Counted from the first letter of the stretch, positions 28,530 to 39,293 are shown. The stretch is 64,000 nucleotides of DNA from Paenibacillus sp. Soil787 (GCF_001429545.1 NZ_LMSP01000011.1:69498-133497), one strand, 5' to 3'. The notes: a model not told the origin generated them from the sequence alone. Numbers and translations: made by a program.

Positions 28530-30026
28530 ATGGGTTTTAGGAAAAAGGTGGTGAAACGCGCTTTGCAATTCAAAGGACGCACGGTCATAGTATTTGTTTT
28601 GTTAGCCATGTTTGCAAGCAGTATCGTAACACTGACGATTGTGGATTCATCCTTTTCTTGGGGGCGGAAAGAGCAGCCAGCGGGCAGTACAGCCGCGTCC
28701 ACGGCCACTTCATCCGGGCTATCAAGTAAGGATTTGAGCAAAATCTCTACAACGTTTCAATTGATCGAGAGCAAGTATTTGAAGCAGCCGGATCATGATA
28801 AGTTGGTCAACGGCGCAATCAATGGCATGTTGGAATCTCTAGAAGATCCGTTTACAGTCTATATGGATCAGAAGGAAGCGAAGCAGTTCGATGAGAGTAT
28901 TACGTCCTCTTTTCAAGGTATAGGGGCAGAGGTTTCGATTGAGGAAGGTAAATTCGTTATCGTGTCTCCCATCAAGGGATCTCCTGCTGAGAAAGCGGGA
29001 ATTCAATCCAAAGACGTGATTGTCTCCGTCAACGGAGAGAAATTGGACGGGCTTACACTCAACCAAGCGGTCATGAAAATCCGCGGCCCTAAAGGGACGC
29101 AGGCGAAGCTGGATTTACTTCGTCAAGGTGCCGGTGATCCGGTGCAAGTCATCGTGGTCAGGGATAATATTGACGTTGAAACGGTTTATGGCGAAATGCT
29201 GCAGGACCAAATCGGGAAGATTGAGATTCGCCAATTCTCCTCGAATACAGCCGTCCGTTTCGCTGAAGAACTGAAAAGCCTTGAAGCCAAAGGGATGAAA
29301 GGACTTGTTATCGACGTGCGTAATGACCCAGGCGGTCTGCTGAACGTAGTCGTAGACATCGTGAATCCTTTCGTTAAGAGCGGCAAGCCGATCGTTCAGG
29401 TCGAGAACCGGGATGGCAAGCGGGAGCCGACACCTTCAACGGGTTCAGGCAAGAACTATCCGGTTACTGTGCTTATCAACAAGGGAAGTGCGAGTGCTTC
29501 GGAGATATTGGCAGGAGCATTCCAGGAAGCGGTTGGCAGCAAGATTATTGGCGAAACTTCCTATGGGAAAGGAACCGTTCAGGTTACTTTTGAGAAGGAA
29601 ATGGGCGACGGCAGCAATATTAAAATGACGGTGTACAAATGGTTAACGCCTAACGGCAACTGGATTCACAAAACGGGGATCCAACCGGATATTCCAATTG
29701 AGCAGCCAGGTTATTTCAAAGCAGCTCCGCTGTCTAAGAAAAGTGTGCTTAAACAGGATACGACAAGCGATGATGTGAAGAATCTTCAGCTCATGTTATC
29801 CGGACTTGGCTTTAACCCAGAACGTACGGATGGTTATTTCAATGATAAAACAGTTACAGCTGTTAAAGCATTCCAACGGACTAACGGTTTGACTATGACA
29901 GGCGAAGTAGACACGGAAACAGCGGCTAAAATCGAAAAATCAATTTTGGCGCAAATCCGTGAACCGAAAAACGATTTGCAGCTGAAGGCAGCAATTGGGC
30001 AAATCCAAAAGCAAATCGGGAAATAA
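28530..30026 (+). CDS. ctpB: CtpB-like carboxy-terminal processing protease (S41)
   Basis: About 498 residues. An N-terminal membrane anchor (V-I-V-F-V-L-L-A-M-F-A), a PDZ domain near 110-190, the S41 protease domain with catalytic S322, K347 and Q351 at CtpB-like spacing, and a C-terminal peptidoglycan-binding-1 domain. In Bacillus CtpB cleaves SpoIVFA during sporulation. The start is uncertain: TTG 28500, ATG 28530 and GTG 28551 are all in frame with modest ribosome binding sites; all keep the anchor. Synteny ftsEX-ctpB-minJ supports the name. Confidence 0.88.
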   Translation: MGFRKKVVKRALQFKGRTVIVFVLLAMFASSIVTLTIVDSSFSWGRKEQPAGSTAASTATSSGLSSKDLSKISTTFQLIESKYLKQPDHDKLVNGAINGMLESLEDPFTVYMDQKEAKQFDESITSSFQGIGAEVSIEEGKFVIVSPIKGSPAEKAGIQSKDVIVSVNGEKLDGLTLNQAVMKIRGPKGTQAKLDLLRQGAGDPVQVIVVRDNIDVETVYGEMLQDQIGKIEIRQFSSNTAVRFAEELKSLEAKGMKGLVIDVRNDPGGLLNVVVDIVNPFVKSGKPIVQVENRDGKREPTPSTGSGKNYPVTVLINKGSASASEILAGAFQEAVGSKIIGETSYGKGTVQVTFEKEMGDGSNIKMTVYKWLTPNGNWIHKTGIQPDIPIEQPGYFKAAPLSKKSVLKQDTTSDDVKNLQLMLSGLGFNPERTDGYFNDKTVTAVKAFQRTNGLTMTGEVDTETAAKIEKSILAQIREPKNDLQLKAAIGQIQKQIGK

Positions 30027-30091
30027 TAAGGATCAGATATTGGAAATTCGTCAAGATGGGCAGGAGTTAGGCTCTAATAGTCGAATTAGTG

Positions 30092-30129
30092 TAGGAAGGT
30101 TGCTACGGCTGCCTTCCTATTTCTTTTTC
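30092..30129 (+). terminator. Terminator between ctpB and the minJ-like gene
   Basis: TAGGAAGG (30092-30099) pairs with CCTTCCTA (30112-30119) and is followed by a T-rich run. It argues that the next gene starts after it. Confidence 0.8.
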
Positions 30130-30150
30130 ATCAAGGAGACCCAGATTCGT

Positions 30151-31434
30151 ATGGATGTATTGATTCAACTCTTGGACAGATTGCTGCAGGCTGTAGGGCA
30201 GTTGTTTGCGAATCCTTTTTACTATATAGGTATTCTATTTATCGTGCTTCATTATCGGAAGCAGATTCAGATGGAGCGTAAGTTGTTTCACACGCGCTTG
30301 CATTCTTTATTGAATGAGACGTGGCGAACCGTACTTTGGGGATGGCTAGGCGGTATCAGTGCCTCCGTACTTATGCTCTTCGTAGGAGTTAATATTCAGG
30401 CGGGCACGGTGATTCTGTTATGGGTCCTATCGATTATCCTAGTGATGATGCGTGTTAGATTCTTCTGTTTGGCTTATGCGGTAGGTATTTTGGGAATCGC
30501 ACAAGTGATTCTTTCATGGCTACCGAATGCTGCCAGCCTCCAGGAGGCGGTTCCGGTTCTAGGCATTGTGGTTGGTGCAGATATCCCCTCCTTACTGGTC
30601 ATTGTCGCTGTGCTTCACCTTCTAGAAGGGACGCTCGTGGGCTTTCAAGGGGCACGTATGGCAACACCGCTATTTCTCGAAGGAAGAAGAGGGAAAATTA
30701 TTGGCGGGCAACAGCTGCAAGGCTTCTGGCCTGTCCCTTTATTCTTGCTTGTTCCAATGACGGGGGGAAGTATACAAGGTCTTCCATGGGAAACGCTGTT
30801 TGGTTCGAATCTCGCATCAGGATGGATACTTCTTGCCTTTCCGGCAATGATTGGCTTTACGGAGCTAACGATATCGAAGCTTCCCCGTAAACAAGCTCGT
30901 TTCAGTGCAAGCTTGCTCTACTTATATGGCATCATCCTGTTAGTTACAGCGATTGCCGCTCATTTCTGGCCGCCGATTCTGCTTGTAGGAGCCGTATTAA
31001 GCATTGCTTTACATGAAGTATTGATTCGTTATAACCAATGGATGGAAGATAAGCTGGTCCCGTTCTACGTTCACTCACAGCGAGGTCTTATGGTGTTGTC
31101 GGTAGTACCGAACAGTCCTGCTCACGAGCTAGGTATTCAAACGGGCGAACTCATTCACAAAGTGAACGGTCACAAAATCAAGACGAAAACCGATCTGCAC
31201 GTTGCCATGGGGCTGAATTCCGCCTTCTGCCGGCTGGAAGTGCTGAATGAGCAGGATGAGGTGCGTTTCTTGCAGCGAGCCATATACTCTGGCGATCATC
31301 ATCAATTAGGAATTATTTTAGCTCCGGATCAGGATGCACTTTATTTCCTAGAGCAAAGACCCTTGCATCTGTTTTCCTATTTGCGAAGTAAACTGACCGG
31401 CTTGTTATCCAATGATTCGACGAAATCCATGTGA
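30151..31434 (+). CDS. MinJ-like polytopic PDZ protein
   Basis: 427 residues from the ATG at 30151 (AAGGAG 12 bases upstream); an ATG at 29995 in the same frame would overlap ctpB and span a terminator. About eight membrane helices (residues ~15-330) are followed by a single PDZ domain with V-P-N-S-P-A-H-E-L-G-I-Q-T-G-E-L-I. The layout and the place between ctpB and uvrB match B. subtilis MinJ, the adaptor that links DivIVA to MinD at division sites. Sequence identity could not be scored, so the name is an inference from topology and context. Confidence 0.72.
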   Translation: MDVLIQLLDRLLQAVGQLFANPFYYIGILFIVLHYRKQIQMERKLFHTRLHSLLNETWRTVLWGWLGGISASVLMLFVGVNIQAGTVILLWVLSIILVMMRVRFFCLAYAVGILGIAQVILSWLPNAASLQEAVPVLGIVVGADIPSLLVIVAVLHLLEGTLVGFQGARMATPLFLEGRRGKIIGGQQLQGFWPVPLFLLVPMTGGSIQGLPWETLFGSNLASGWILLAFPAMIGFTELTISKLPRKQARFSASLLYLYGIILLVTAIAAHFWPPILLVGAVLSIALHEVLIRYNQWMEDKLVPFYVHSQRGLMVLSVVPNSPAHELGIQTGELIHKVNGHKIKTKTDLHVAMGLNSAFCRLEVLNEQDEVRFLQRAIYSGDHHQLGIILAPDQDALYFLEQRPLHLFSYLRSKLTGLLSNDSTKSM

Positions 31435-31437
31435 TAA

Positions 31438-31480
31438 TAAAAAGACCCTATCCTCTCGTTTGAAAGAGGAAGGGTCTTTG
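31438..31480. terminator. Bidirectional terminator, minJ-like / motB
   Basis: AAAGACCCT (31441-31449) pairs with AGGGTCTTT (31471-31479), and TCCTCT with AGAGGA inside. It sits between convergent genes. Confidence 0.85.
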
Positions 31481-31481
31481 C

Positions 31482-32303
31482 TTATTTAACAGTTGTTGTT
31501 GGAGAAAGCCCATCACGCAGTACGATGATTTCGACGCGACGATTTTTGCTGCGGTTCTCATCGCTGGTGTTAGCTACTTTTGGCATCGTATCGGCATAAG
31601 CGGTAGCGATAAATTTATTGTTATCCAGTTTGGCCGTATCACTAAAATAACGAAGCACCGAAAGGGAACGGGCGAAGGATAATCCCCAGTTATCTTTGAA
31701 AGGATTGCCTGTAGCTAACGGCAAGTTGTCGGTATGACCTTCAATGCTCACCTTGCTGTTCAGCGTAGGGATGAGGGAAGCAAGCTTCTGTAGAATAGGA
31801 AAGGAGGCCGTTTTCAGATCCGCTTTTCCCAAGTCGAACAGGAATAAGTCGTTTAACGTAATGGCCACACCGCGTTCTGTATCACTAGCGGACACTTGTG
31901 CCTCTAGATTTTGATCCTTAATATAGGCTTGGACTTGTTTTAAAAGATCTTGAAGCTCCTTCTCGCGCTTCTCTTTTTCACTTACCTCTGGCTTTGTTTT
32001 ATCTTTCTGTTCCTTCTGATCATTCACGTTATGCTTGGCAGCATCTTTGTCCTTACTGTCCGCATCGCCTTGCTTAGGGGTCATTTGGCCGCTAACGCCA
32101 AAGCCTTTATCCAAAACCGAGTCGGCTTTCTGGAATTGCATGTTTAAGGCTTGGGCCAGAACGGAATACTTTTGAACATCGACTTTACTCATTGCATACA
32201 TAATAATGAAGAAAACGAGCAGAAGGGTGATTAAATCGGCGTAAGTAATGAGCCATCTCTCATGATTGACATGTTCCTCGTGCTTCTTACCTCTCCGCGC
32301 CAT
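31482..32303 (-). CDS. motB: Flagellar stator protein MotB
   Basis: 273 residues. The single membrane helix carries the proton-binding D23 in I-T-Y-A-D-L-I-T-L-L-L. A Lys/Glu-rich linker (about 75-125) precedes an OmpA-like peptidoglycan-binding domain with G-H-T-D-N-L-P and N-R-R-V-E. The start is the ATG whose complement is 32301-32303, nine bases after GGAGG; the ATG at 32312 would touch that site. It overlaps motA by 17 bp. The proton or sodium preference cannot be settled by eye. Confidence 0.93.
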   Translation of the reverse strand: MARRGKKHEEHVNHERWLITYADLITLLLVFFIIMYAMSKVDVQKYSVLAQALNMQFQKADSVLDKGFGVSGQMTPKQGDADSKDKDAAKHNVNDQKEQKDKTKPEVSEKEKREKELQDLLKQVQAYIKDQNLEAQVSASDTERGVAITLNDLFLFDLGKADLKTASFPILQKLASLIPTLNSKVSIEGHTDNLPLATGNPFKDNWGLSFARSLSVLRYFSDTAKLDNNKFIATAYADTMPKVANTSDENRSKNRRVEIIVLRDGLSPTTTVK

Positions 32304-33081
32304 TATCGGCATCCTCCTCTACGACTATCTTCGTTGGTTTATCGTGGAGGAACGAATTCAGTTTTTTCTTAATTAATTGTGGGTTCTCACCGGCTTGAAG
32401 GGCAAGAATGCCTTCTAACATCAGTTCCATTTCGGAAACCATTTCTTTGCCGCGAACCTTAATTTTATTAGCAATCGGAAGATAGACCAAGTTGGCGCTC
32501 ATAACACCATATAAGGTAGCTGTGAAAGCAACAGCAATAGCAGGTCCGAGACTGGAGGGGTCGTCGAGATTACCGAGAACGTGAATGAGCCCCATAACGG
32601 TACCGATAATTCCCATGGTTGGTGCATATCCGCCTCCGGCTTCGAATACCTTTGACATATTGTTAACCTGGTGCTCAATAGCGTCCATTTCAAGCTCCAG
32701 AATTTGTCTGGTCAGCTCGGGATCGGTTCCATCCACCACCATAAGCAGGCCATCTTTAAGGAACGGATTTGTATGCTCCTGTGCGCGCTGCTCTAGGGCT
32801 AGTACTCCTTCTCGACGAGCGATTGAAGCCATATCCACAAGTTCATCAATCGTCGCCCCTGGATCTCTTTTTACTTCTTTGAAGGCAATGCTTAGAGCTT
32901 TAGGAATTTTGGCTAAAATAGAGAGCGGGAAGCTGATGGCTACCGCACCAAAGGTCCCCCCGAAAACGATTAGCATGGCACTCGGGATGATCAATGAATT
33001 AATATGACCGCCATCCCACATGTACCCGCCGACTAAACCTGCTAGACCCAATACTAATCCTAAAACTGTTGTCAAATCCAT
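32287..33081 (-). CDS. motA: Flagellar stator protein MotA
   Basis: 264 residues from the ATG at 33081 (AGGAG 10 bases upstream). Four membrane helices in the MotA/ExbB pattern, with the conserved A-P-T-M-G-I-I-G-T-V-M-G-L in helix 3 and a charged cytoplasmic loop of about 100 residues that meets FliG. motA and motB form a translationally coupled pair. No clear SigD promoter was found upstream. Confidence 0.93.
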   Translation of the reverse strand: MDLTTVLGLVLGLAGLVGGYMWDGGHINSLIIPSAMLIVFGGTFGAVAISFPLSILAKIPKALSIAFKEVKRDPGATIDELVDMASIARREGVLALEQRAQEHTNPFLKDGLLMVVDGTDPELTRQILELEMDAIEHQVNNMSKVFEAGGGYAPTMGIIGTVMGLIHVLGNLDDPSSLGPAIAVAFTATLYGVMSANLVYLPIANKIKVRGKEMVSEMELMLEGILALQAGENPQLIKKKLNSFLHDKPTKIVVEEDADNGAER

Positions 33082-33193
33082 GATTGTACCACTCCTAATT
33101 AGCATAAAAAGAATAGGAACCATAAAGCAACCTGATAAGTACGTTGGAGCCGCACTCCACAAAATTTATACAGGCCGTAACAGATATTGCCGT

Positions 33194-33244
33194 TTGCATC
33201 CATGATTCAAAAAGGGTATAATGGAAAAACCAGAACAAACATTC
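33194..33244 (+). promoter_or_regulatory. Possible uvrB promoter with LexA-like site
   Basis: TTGCAT (33194-33199), 17 bp, TATAAT (33217-33222). GAAC-AAAC-ATTC at 33233-33244 matches the Firmicute LexA core GAAC-N4-GTTC except for one base and lies where a start site would be. SOS control of uvrBA is known in Bacillus. Confidence 0.45.
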
Positions 33245-33369
33245 TTATGATGGATGAATTTAGAGATTCCTTCATATTTGTGCAGAATAAGTTCCATAAA
33301 CTTCTATATCGGAAATAGCATAAGGAAAGTTAATAGGATAAAAGTTCGATTTATTTCGATAAAATGTAG

Positions 33370-33393
33370 GTTTAAAAAGTGAACTTTTTAAAC
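33370..33393. promoter_or_regulatory. Perfect palindrome in the uvrB leader
   Basis: GTTTAAAAAGT and ACTTTTTAAAC, 11-base arms separated by GA, 27 bp before the uvrB start. No T-run follows it, so it is not a normal terminator. Protein binding or an RNA hairpin affecting translation are both possible. Confidence 0.6.
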
Positions 33394-33420
33394 AACCTCT
33401 ATAAGTGTAGGTGATTATTG

Positions 33421-35418
33421 ATGAGTGAACTTGTAGTAAGCTCTAAAAAGTTTGAGCTTGTATCCGATTTCTCACCGCAAGGCGACCAGCCTAAAGCGAT
33501 TGAGGAAATTGTTCAAAGTATACAAGCGGGTAATAAGCATCAGACGCTCTTAGGTGCGACGGGAACAGGAAAAACGTTCACAGCGGCGCAAGTCATTGCC
33601 AAGTTGAACCGTCCTACCCTGATTATTGCGCATAACAAAACGTTAGCCGCACAGTTGTGCAGTGAATTTAAAGAATTTTTCCCTCATAATGCCGTCTCCT
33701 ACTTCGTTAGTTACTATGATTACTACCAACCAGAAGCCTACATTGCCTCCTCTGACACTTACATCGAGAAAGATTCCAGCATCAATGAAGAGATTGATAA
33801 GCTTCGCCACTCGGCGACAAGCTCTTTATTTGAACGTCGTGACGTTATTATCGTTGCGAGTGTATCTTGTATTTACGGCTTGGGTTCGCCAATTGAATAC
33901 GGTAATATGCTTCTTTCTTTACGTGTAGGTATGGAGAAATCGCGTAATGAGATTTTACACAAGCTTGTGGATATTCAATATCAGCGGAATGATATGAATT
34001 TTGTCCGTGGTACATTTCGTGTGCGCGGAGATGTCGTTGAGATTTTCCCGGCTTCTCATGGCGAACAAGCGGTGAGAGTTGAGTTGTTTGGTGATGAGAT
34101 TGAAAAGATTACGGAAATCAATGTGCTTACCGGCGAAATAATCGGCGAGCGCGATCATATTGCTATCTTCCCAGCGTCTCACTTTGTAACGCACGAAGAT
34201 ACGATGAAGCGCGCGCTCGTGAATATTGAGCGTGAGCTGGAGGAGCGTCTTGCCGAGCTGAAAGAGCAAGGTAAGCTGCTCGAAGCGCAGAGGCTGGAAC
34301 AGCGGACGCGTTACGATATGGAAATGATGCAAGAGATGGGTTTCTGCTCCGGCATTGAGAACTACTCAGGGCCGCTGACATTCCGTGAGCGGGGAGCTAC
34401 GCCTTATACACTTTTGGATTATTTCCCGGACGATATGCTTTTCATGGTCGATGAATCTCATGTGACTTTGCCGCAAATTCGAGCAATGTATAATGGAGAT
34501 AGGGCGAGAAAAGAAGTTTTGGTTGATCATGGTTTCCGTTTGCCGTCTGCACTCGATAACCGACCTCTACGCTTTGAGGAGTTTGAGGAGAAAGTCAGCC
34601 AAATTTTATATATATCAGCAACGCCTGGACCTTATGAGCTGGAACATTGTCCACAAATGACACAGCAAATTATTCGTCCTACAGGGTTACTGGATCCTAT
34701 TATTGAGGTAAGACCAACCAAAGGACAAATTGATGATTTAATAGCGGAAATTCATGATCGAATTCGTAAAGATGAGCGGGTGCTCGTTACTACCTTAACG
34801 AAAAAGATGTCGGAAGATTTAACCGATTACTTTAAGGAAATAGGGATTAAGGTTCGATACTTGCACTCGGATATCAAGACATTTGAACGTATGCAGATTT
34901 TACGTGATTTGCGGTTGGGGACTTTCCATGTTCTTGTGGGGATTAACCTCCTTAGGGAAGGGCTTGATTTACCAGAGGTTTCGCTGGTCGCTATTCTAGA
35001 TGCGGACAAAGAAGGGTTCCTACGCTCGGAACGATCGCTGATTCAAACCATCGGCCGTGCAGCAAGGAATTCAGACGGACGTGTCATTATGTATGGAGAT
35101 AAAATAACAGACTCCATGCAGAAAGCGATCTATGAGACGAGTCGCCGTCGAAGTCTGCAAGAAGCGCATAATGAGAAGCTGGGGATCACACCGCAAACGA
35201 TTGCCAAGAAAATTCGCGATGTCATTGAAGCTACGAAGGTGGCTGAACAGAAAGCGGATTATCTGGCCGATGTGAAGGGTGCGAAGATGTCGAAGAAGGA
35301 TCGCGCATCGCTGATCGAGCGTTTGGAAGGCGAGATGAAAGAGGCTGCGAAGAACCTGCAGTTCGAACGAGCCGCGCAGCTGCGTGATGCTATTATGGAA
35401 ATGAAAGCTGACGCCTAG
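33421..35418 (+). CDS. uvrB: Excinuclease ABC subunit B
   Basis: 665 residues. Damage verification helicase of nucleotide excision repair. Walker A G-A-T-G-T-G-K-T at 45-52, the beta-hairpin [10 protein letters not shown] at 98-107, helicase motif [11 protein letters not shown], and a C-terminal UVR domain that binds UvrC. AGGTG is seven bases before the ATG at 33421. uvrA follows after 37 bp. Confidence 0.98.
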   Translation: MSELVVSSKKFELVSDFSPQGDQPKAIEEIVQSIQAGNKHQTLLGATGTGKTFTAAQVIAKLNRPTLIIAHNKTLAAQLCSEFKEFFPHNAVSYFVSYYDYYQPEAYIASSDTYIEKDSSINEEIDKLRHSATSSLFERRDVIIVASVSCIYGLGSPIEYGNMLLSLRVGMEKSRNEILHKLVDIQYQRNDMNFVRGTFRVRGDVVEIFPASHGEQAVRVELFGDEIEKITEINVLTGEIIGERDHIAIFPASHFVTHEDTMKRALVNIERELEERLAELKEQGKLLEAQRLEQRTRYDMEMMQEMGFCSGIENYSGPLTFRERGATPYTLLDYFPDDMLFMVDESHVTLPQIRAMYNGDRARKEVLVDHGFRLPSALDNRPLRFEEFEEKVSQILYISATPGPYELEHCPQMTQQIIRPTGLLDPIIEVRPTKGQIDDLIAEIHDRIRKDERVLVTTLTKKMSEDLTDYFKEIGIKVRYLHSDIKTFERMQILRDLRLGTFHVLVGINLLREGLDLPEVSLVAILDADKEGFLRSERSLIQTIGRAARNSDGRVIMYGDKITDSMQKAIYETSRRRSLQEAHNEKLGITPQTIAKKIRDVIEATKVAEQKADYLADVKGAKMSKKDRASLIERLEGEMKEAAKNLQFERAAQLRDAIMEMKADA

Positions 35419-35455
35419 AAGGGGCTTCAGCTTCACATAGGAGAGGAAGGGTACT

Positions 35456-38338
35456 GTGTCTAGAGATCAAATCGTCATTAAAGGAGCGAGAGCTCATAAT
35501 CTGAAAAATATCGATGTCACGATTCCGCGTGATAAGTTTGTTGTTCTCACAGGCTTAAGTGGATCTGGGAAATCATCGCTTGCCTTTGATACGATTTATG
35601 CGGAGGGGCAGCGCAGATACGTTGAATCTCTATCTGCCTATGCCAGACAATTTCTAGGGCAAATGGATAAGCCGGATGTAGATTCGATTGAAGGTCTATC
35701 CCCGGCTATTTCCATTGATCAGAAAACAACAAGCCGTAATCCGCGCTCCACGGTTGGGACAGTAACGGAGATTTACGACTATTTGCGCTTACTATATGCT
35801 CGAATTGGACGTCCGCATTGTCCGACCCATGGCATTGAGATTACATCGCAAACCGTGGAACAAATGGTGGATCGCATTATGGAGTATCCGGAACGAACGA
35901 AGCTCCAGATTCTATCTCCCCTTATTTCAGGACGCAAGGGCGAACATACGAAGCTGCTTGCTGATATTCAAAAGCAGGGATTCGTCAGGGTGCGTGTCAA
36001 TGGTGAAACGGTCGATCTCGCTGAGAAGATTGAGCTCGACAAAAATAAAAAGCATACGATCGAGGTCGTTGTTGACCGTATCGTGATCAAAGAGGATGTT
36101 CAAACTCGTCTTGCGGATTCCCTGGAGACAGCGCTTAAGTTGGCAAATGGCCGAGTCATCGTCGATATCATAGACCAAGAAGAGCTGCTCTTTAGCCAGA
36201 ACTTAGCTTGTCCGGAGTGCGGCTTCAGCGTTGAAGAATTAGCGCCGAGAATGTTCTCGTTTAACAGTCCCTTCGGTGCTTGTCCTGATTGTGATGGACT
36301 AGGCAGTCAGATGATCGTTGATCCTGATTTACTTGTCCCTGATGCGAAGCTGACGATTGAAGAGGGAGCATTCGAAGCTTGGGCGGGCAGCACTTCCAAC
36401 TATTATCCGCAGTTTCTTGCAGCGGTTTGTGAACATTATTCCATTCCGCGCAATGTACCTGTTTCTGAGATCAGCAGTGATCAGATGAAGGTGATCCTTT
36501 ATGGAACAGGCGGGGAGAAGATTCGCTTCCGCTACGAGAATGATATGGGAGCGAGCAAGGAAGCGCTAGTTCCTTTCGAGGGTATCATTCGCAACTTGGA
36601 ACGCAGATTCAAAGATACGTTCTCTGAGGGGATCAGGGAGCACATTCAGACGTATATGAGTACGAAGCCTTGTCCGAAGTGTAAAGGTCAGCGTCTGAAG
36701 CCTGAAACGCTAGCTGTGACGATCAATGGCAAAAACATTGCGCATGCAACTTCCCTCTCGATTGGTGACGCTGAGGAATGGTTCAAAGGGCTTGACTTGA
36801 ATGAACGAGAGCTGACGATTTCCAATTTGATTCTCAAAGAAATCAGATCTCGCCTAGGGTTCCTAGTCAACGTAGGTCTTGATTACTTAACGATGCATCG
36901 TGCCGCAGGTACGTTATCGGGTGGAGAAGCACAGCGGATTCGCTTGGCTACTCAGATCGGTTCTAGTTTGATGGGTGTCCTTTATATTTTGGATGAGCCC
37001 AGCATCGGACTGCACCAGAGAGATAATACGCGTCTGATTCAGACGCTCGAACATATGCGTGATCTCGGCAATACATTAATCGTCGTAGAACATGATGAAG
37101 ACACGATGATGGCTGCGGATTACATTATCGATATCGGACCTGGCGCCGGTATTCATGGCGGACAAGTCATTGCACAAGGTACGCCTAAAGAGTTAATGAA
37201 AGATGAAAACTCACTTACAGGGCAATACCTTAGCGGCAAACGTTTCATTCCTATTCCAGCGGCGCGACGCAAGCCTAACGGGAAATGGATCGAGGTCAAA
37301 GGCGCCAAAGAAAATAATTTGCGCAACGTTTCGGCTAAAGTACCACTAGGTGTATTCACCTGCGTAACAGGGGTATCCGGTTCAGGCAAAAGTACGTTGA
37401 TTAATGAGATTTTGTTCAAAACCTTGTCACGTGATTTAAACGGAGCTAAGGTGCGTCCTGGTGATCACAAGGAAATTGTGGGACTTGAACATATTGATAA
37501 AGTCATCGATATTGACCAATCACCGATTGGTCGAACGCCACGCTCGAATCCAGCAACGTATACCGGTGTGTTTGATGATATTCGTGATGTTTATGCGAAT
37601 ACGAACGAAGCCAAGGTTCGCGGTTACAAGAAGGGCCGCTTCAGCTTTAACGTGAAGGGCGGCCGTTGTGAGGCTTGTCGCGGTGACGGCATCATCAAGA
37701 TCGAGATGCACTTCTTGCCGGACGTGTACGTGCCTTGTGAAGTCTGCAAAGGCAAGCGATACAACCGCGAGACGATGGAAGTGAAGTACAAAGGCAAGAG
37801 CATTTCCGAAGTGTTGGAGATGACGATTGAGGACGGCTGCGAGTTCTTCAAGAACTTGCCGCGTATTCATCGTAAGCTGACGACACTTCTGGATGTGGGG
37901 CTGGGCTACATGACCCTCGGCCAGCCAGCGACTACGCTGTCCGGCGGCGAAGCCCAGCGTGTGAAGCTCGCGGCGGAGCTTTACCGCCGCAGCACAGGCA
38001 AGACGATCTACATCCTGGATGAGCCCACTACGGGGCTCCACATCCACGATATCGATCGTCTGCTGAAGGTGCTTCACCGTCTCGTTGAGAACGGTGAAAC
38101 TGTTCTTGTCATCGAGCATAACCTCGATGTGATCAAGACGGCGGACCACGTCATCGATCTAGGCCCCGAGGGTGGTACCCGCGGAGGACTGATCGTGGCT
38201 GCCGGTACGCCGGAGGATGTCGTGAAGGTGGCCGGGTCTTACACCGGCCAGTATTTGAAACCGATCCTTGAACGGGATCGGGAGCGTTCTGAGAACTACG
38301 CGAAGCGTCTTGAAGTGCTAGAAGAATCAGTTGGCTAG
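35456..38338 (+). CDS. uvrA: Excinuclease ABC subunit A
   Basis: 960 residues, GTG start with GAGGAAGG upstream. Two ABC ATPase halves: Walker A G-L-S-G-S-G-K-S at 33-40 and G-V-S-G-S-G-K-S near 640. Zinc modules include C-P-E-C, C-P-D-C, and the DNA-binding finger C-E-A-C ... C-E-V-C. Two L-S-G-G-E-A-Q-R signatures. It recognises lesions and loads UvrB. A strong terminator follows. Confidence 0.98.
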   Translation: MSRDQIVIKGARAHNLKNIDVTIPRDKFVVLTGLSGSGKSSLAFDTIYAEGQRRYVESLSAYARQFLGQMDKPDVDSIEGLSPAISIDQKTTSRNPRSTVGTVTEIYDYLRLLYARIGRPHCPTHGIEITSQTVEQMVDRIMEYPERTKLQILSPLISGRKGEHTKLLADIQKQGFVRVRVNGETVDLAEKIELDKNKKHTIEVVVDRIVIKEDVQTRLADSLETALKLANGRVIVDIIDQEELLFSQNLACPECGFSVEELAPRMFSFNSPFGACPDCDGLGSQMIVDPDLLVPDAKLTIEEGAFEAWAGSTSNYYPQFLAAVCEHYSIPRNVPVSEISSDQMKVILYGTGGEKIRFRYENDMGASKEALVPFEGIIRNLERRFKDTFSEGIREHIQTYMSTKPCPKCKGQRLKPETLAVTINGKNIAHATSLSIGDAEEWFKGLDLNERELTISNLILKEIRSRLGFLVNVGLDYLTMHRAAGTLSGGEAQRIRLATQIGSSLMGVLYILDEPSIGLHQRDNTRLIQTLEHMRDLGNTLIVVEHDEDTMMAADYIIDIGPGAGIHGGQVIAQGTPKELMKDENSLTGQYLSGKRFIPIPAARRKPNGKWIEVKGAKENNLRNVSAKVPLGVFTCVTGVSGSGKSTLINEILFKTLSRDLNGAKVRPGDHKEIVGLEHIDKVIDIDQSPIGRTPRSNPATYTGVFDDIRDVYANTNEAKVRGYKKGRFSFNVKGGRCEACRGDGIIKIEMHFLPDVYVPCEVCKGKRYNRETMEVKYKGKSISEVLEMTIEDGCEFFKNLPRIHRKLTTLLDVGLGYMTLGQPATTLSGGEAQRVKLAAELYRRSTGKTIYILDEPTTGLHIHDIDRLLKVLHRLVENGETVLVIEHNLDVIKTADHVIDLGPEGGTRGGLIVAAGTPEDVVKVAGSYTGQYLKPILERDRERSENYAKRLEVLEESVG

Positions 38339-38349
38339 TAAGTTACCCG

Positions 38350-38400
38350 AATAAGCTTGGCTCACGATACAAGTGATCGTGACGCCAAGCTTATTTTTTT
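38350..38400 (+). terminator. Terminator after uvrA
   Basis: Long stem: AATAAGCTTGGC pairs with GCCAAGCTTATT, with an inner TCACGAT/ATCGTGA stem, followed by seven T residues. Confidence 0.92.
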
Positions 38401-38605
38401 ACTTTTGTCACAATTTTGACTAACAAACCTTAAATTTTGTTAAGACTTAATTGAATGATACAAGCTTCGACAATTTAACCCTCTATCACAATGGGGGAGA
38501 ATAGACCTATAATTAGGTTATAAGTAGCATACGAAAATATCCCTCTATACTATCCTTGATCGAGGATATAGCAGTTCTAATCTATCTACTTTATGGAGGC
38601 TTATT

Positions 38606-38764
38606 ATGAAACCGACGTTAGAGTTACAAGAGATTGTTTCTGCTTTAGGTATTGATCCTTTTCGATTCTTAGCCTGGCAGGAGAAAGAATTAGCAGAAAA
38701 ACTACAAAACGCATACATCGAGGAGCATAAAGAATTCGACCCCGTGTACGGACTAGTCGTTTAA
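38606..38764 (+). CDS. 52-residue protein of unknown function
   Basis: Starts M-K-P-T-L-E-L-Q-E-I-V and ends Y-G-L-V-V. GGAGG is six bases upstream and a strong hairpin terminator follows 26 bp after the stop, so it looks like a complete monocistronic gene. The sequence is mostly helical and acidic, with F-R-F-L-A-W-Q-E-K-E-L in the middle. I do not recognise the family. Confidence 0.65.
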   Translation: MKPTLELQEIVSALGIDPFRFLAWQEKELAEKLQNAYIEEHKEFDPVYGLVV

Positions 38765-38789
38765 GAAGTGCAACTCTATGAAAACATAG

Positions 38790-38834
38790 AACCCGAATTG
38801 TCCCTCGATAGGGATTTCGGGTTTATTTTTTTTT
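38790..38834 (+). terminator. Terminator after the 52-residue gene
   Basis: AACCCGAA pairs with TTCGGGTT, an inner TCCCT/AGGGA stem, then ATTTTTTTTT. The rest of the gap up to 39074 shows no gene. Confidence 0.85.
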
Positions 38835-39074
38835 GATATAGAGTTAAGAGCTGAATCATAGTATGCCCGGTTATAAATATCCGAAGAGATGGACATTTTA
38901 TACTTACGAGGCAGGTTTGAGAAATCTCGATTCATCAAGAAGAAACCCTGCAAAAGGTGACAAACTTGTTACACATCAGTGTAATCACTTGCATCTAGTG
39001 CTCAATCAAGCTAACATAGAATTAAAATAGCAGGACGTGTGCCTTGCACCGAGTTACTATAAGGAGGTTTCACC

Positions 39075-39275
39075 ATGTTATTAGCGGAAGCAGCAGCAAC
39101 AACAAGCACGTATACAAGCTTTGATATTTACGTTTTGATCTTCACGGTGGTCATCGCCATTGCGGTCATTAAACAGTTGATCAACCCTCGAAGAAATTTG
39201 TTTGCCCTGGGGTTTGCGGGAGTTGCCTTGATCGTATTCGGCATCATGGATGTCGTTATGATCAGAGGCTGGTAA
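39075..39275 (+). CDS. Small DUF2759-like membrane protein
   Basis: 66 residues with two membrane helices (I-Y-V-L-I-F-T-V-V-I-A-I-A-V-I and F-A-L-G-F-A-G-V-A-L-I-V-F-G-I-M-D), joined by N-P-R-R-N. This matches the YqgW/DUF2759 proteins of Bacilli. A perfect AAGGAGGT precedes the ATG and a terminator follows. No function is known. Confidence 0.78.
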   Translation: MLLAEAAATTSTYTSFDIYVLIFTVVIAIAVIKQLINPRRNLFALGFAGVALIVFGIMDVVMIRGW

Positions 39276-39293
39276 GTCGGAGCAAAACAAGAT

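Noticed and set aside
29995-30150. Upstream start for the MinJ-like gene
   Set aside because: It would overlap ctpB by 32 bp and cross a strong terminator at 30092-30129; the ATG at 30151 has AAGGAG.
38753-38953. Minus-strand 66-codon frame
   Set aside because: It runs through the hairpin terminator and the end of the 52-residue gene, and has no family features.
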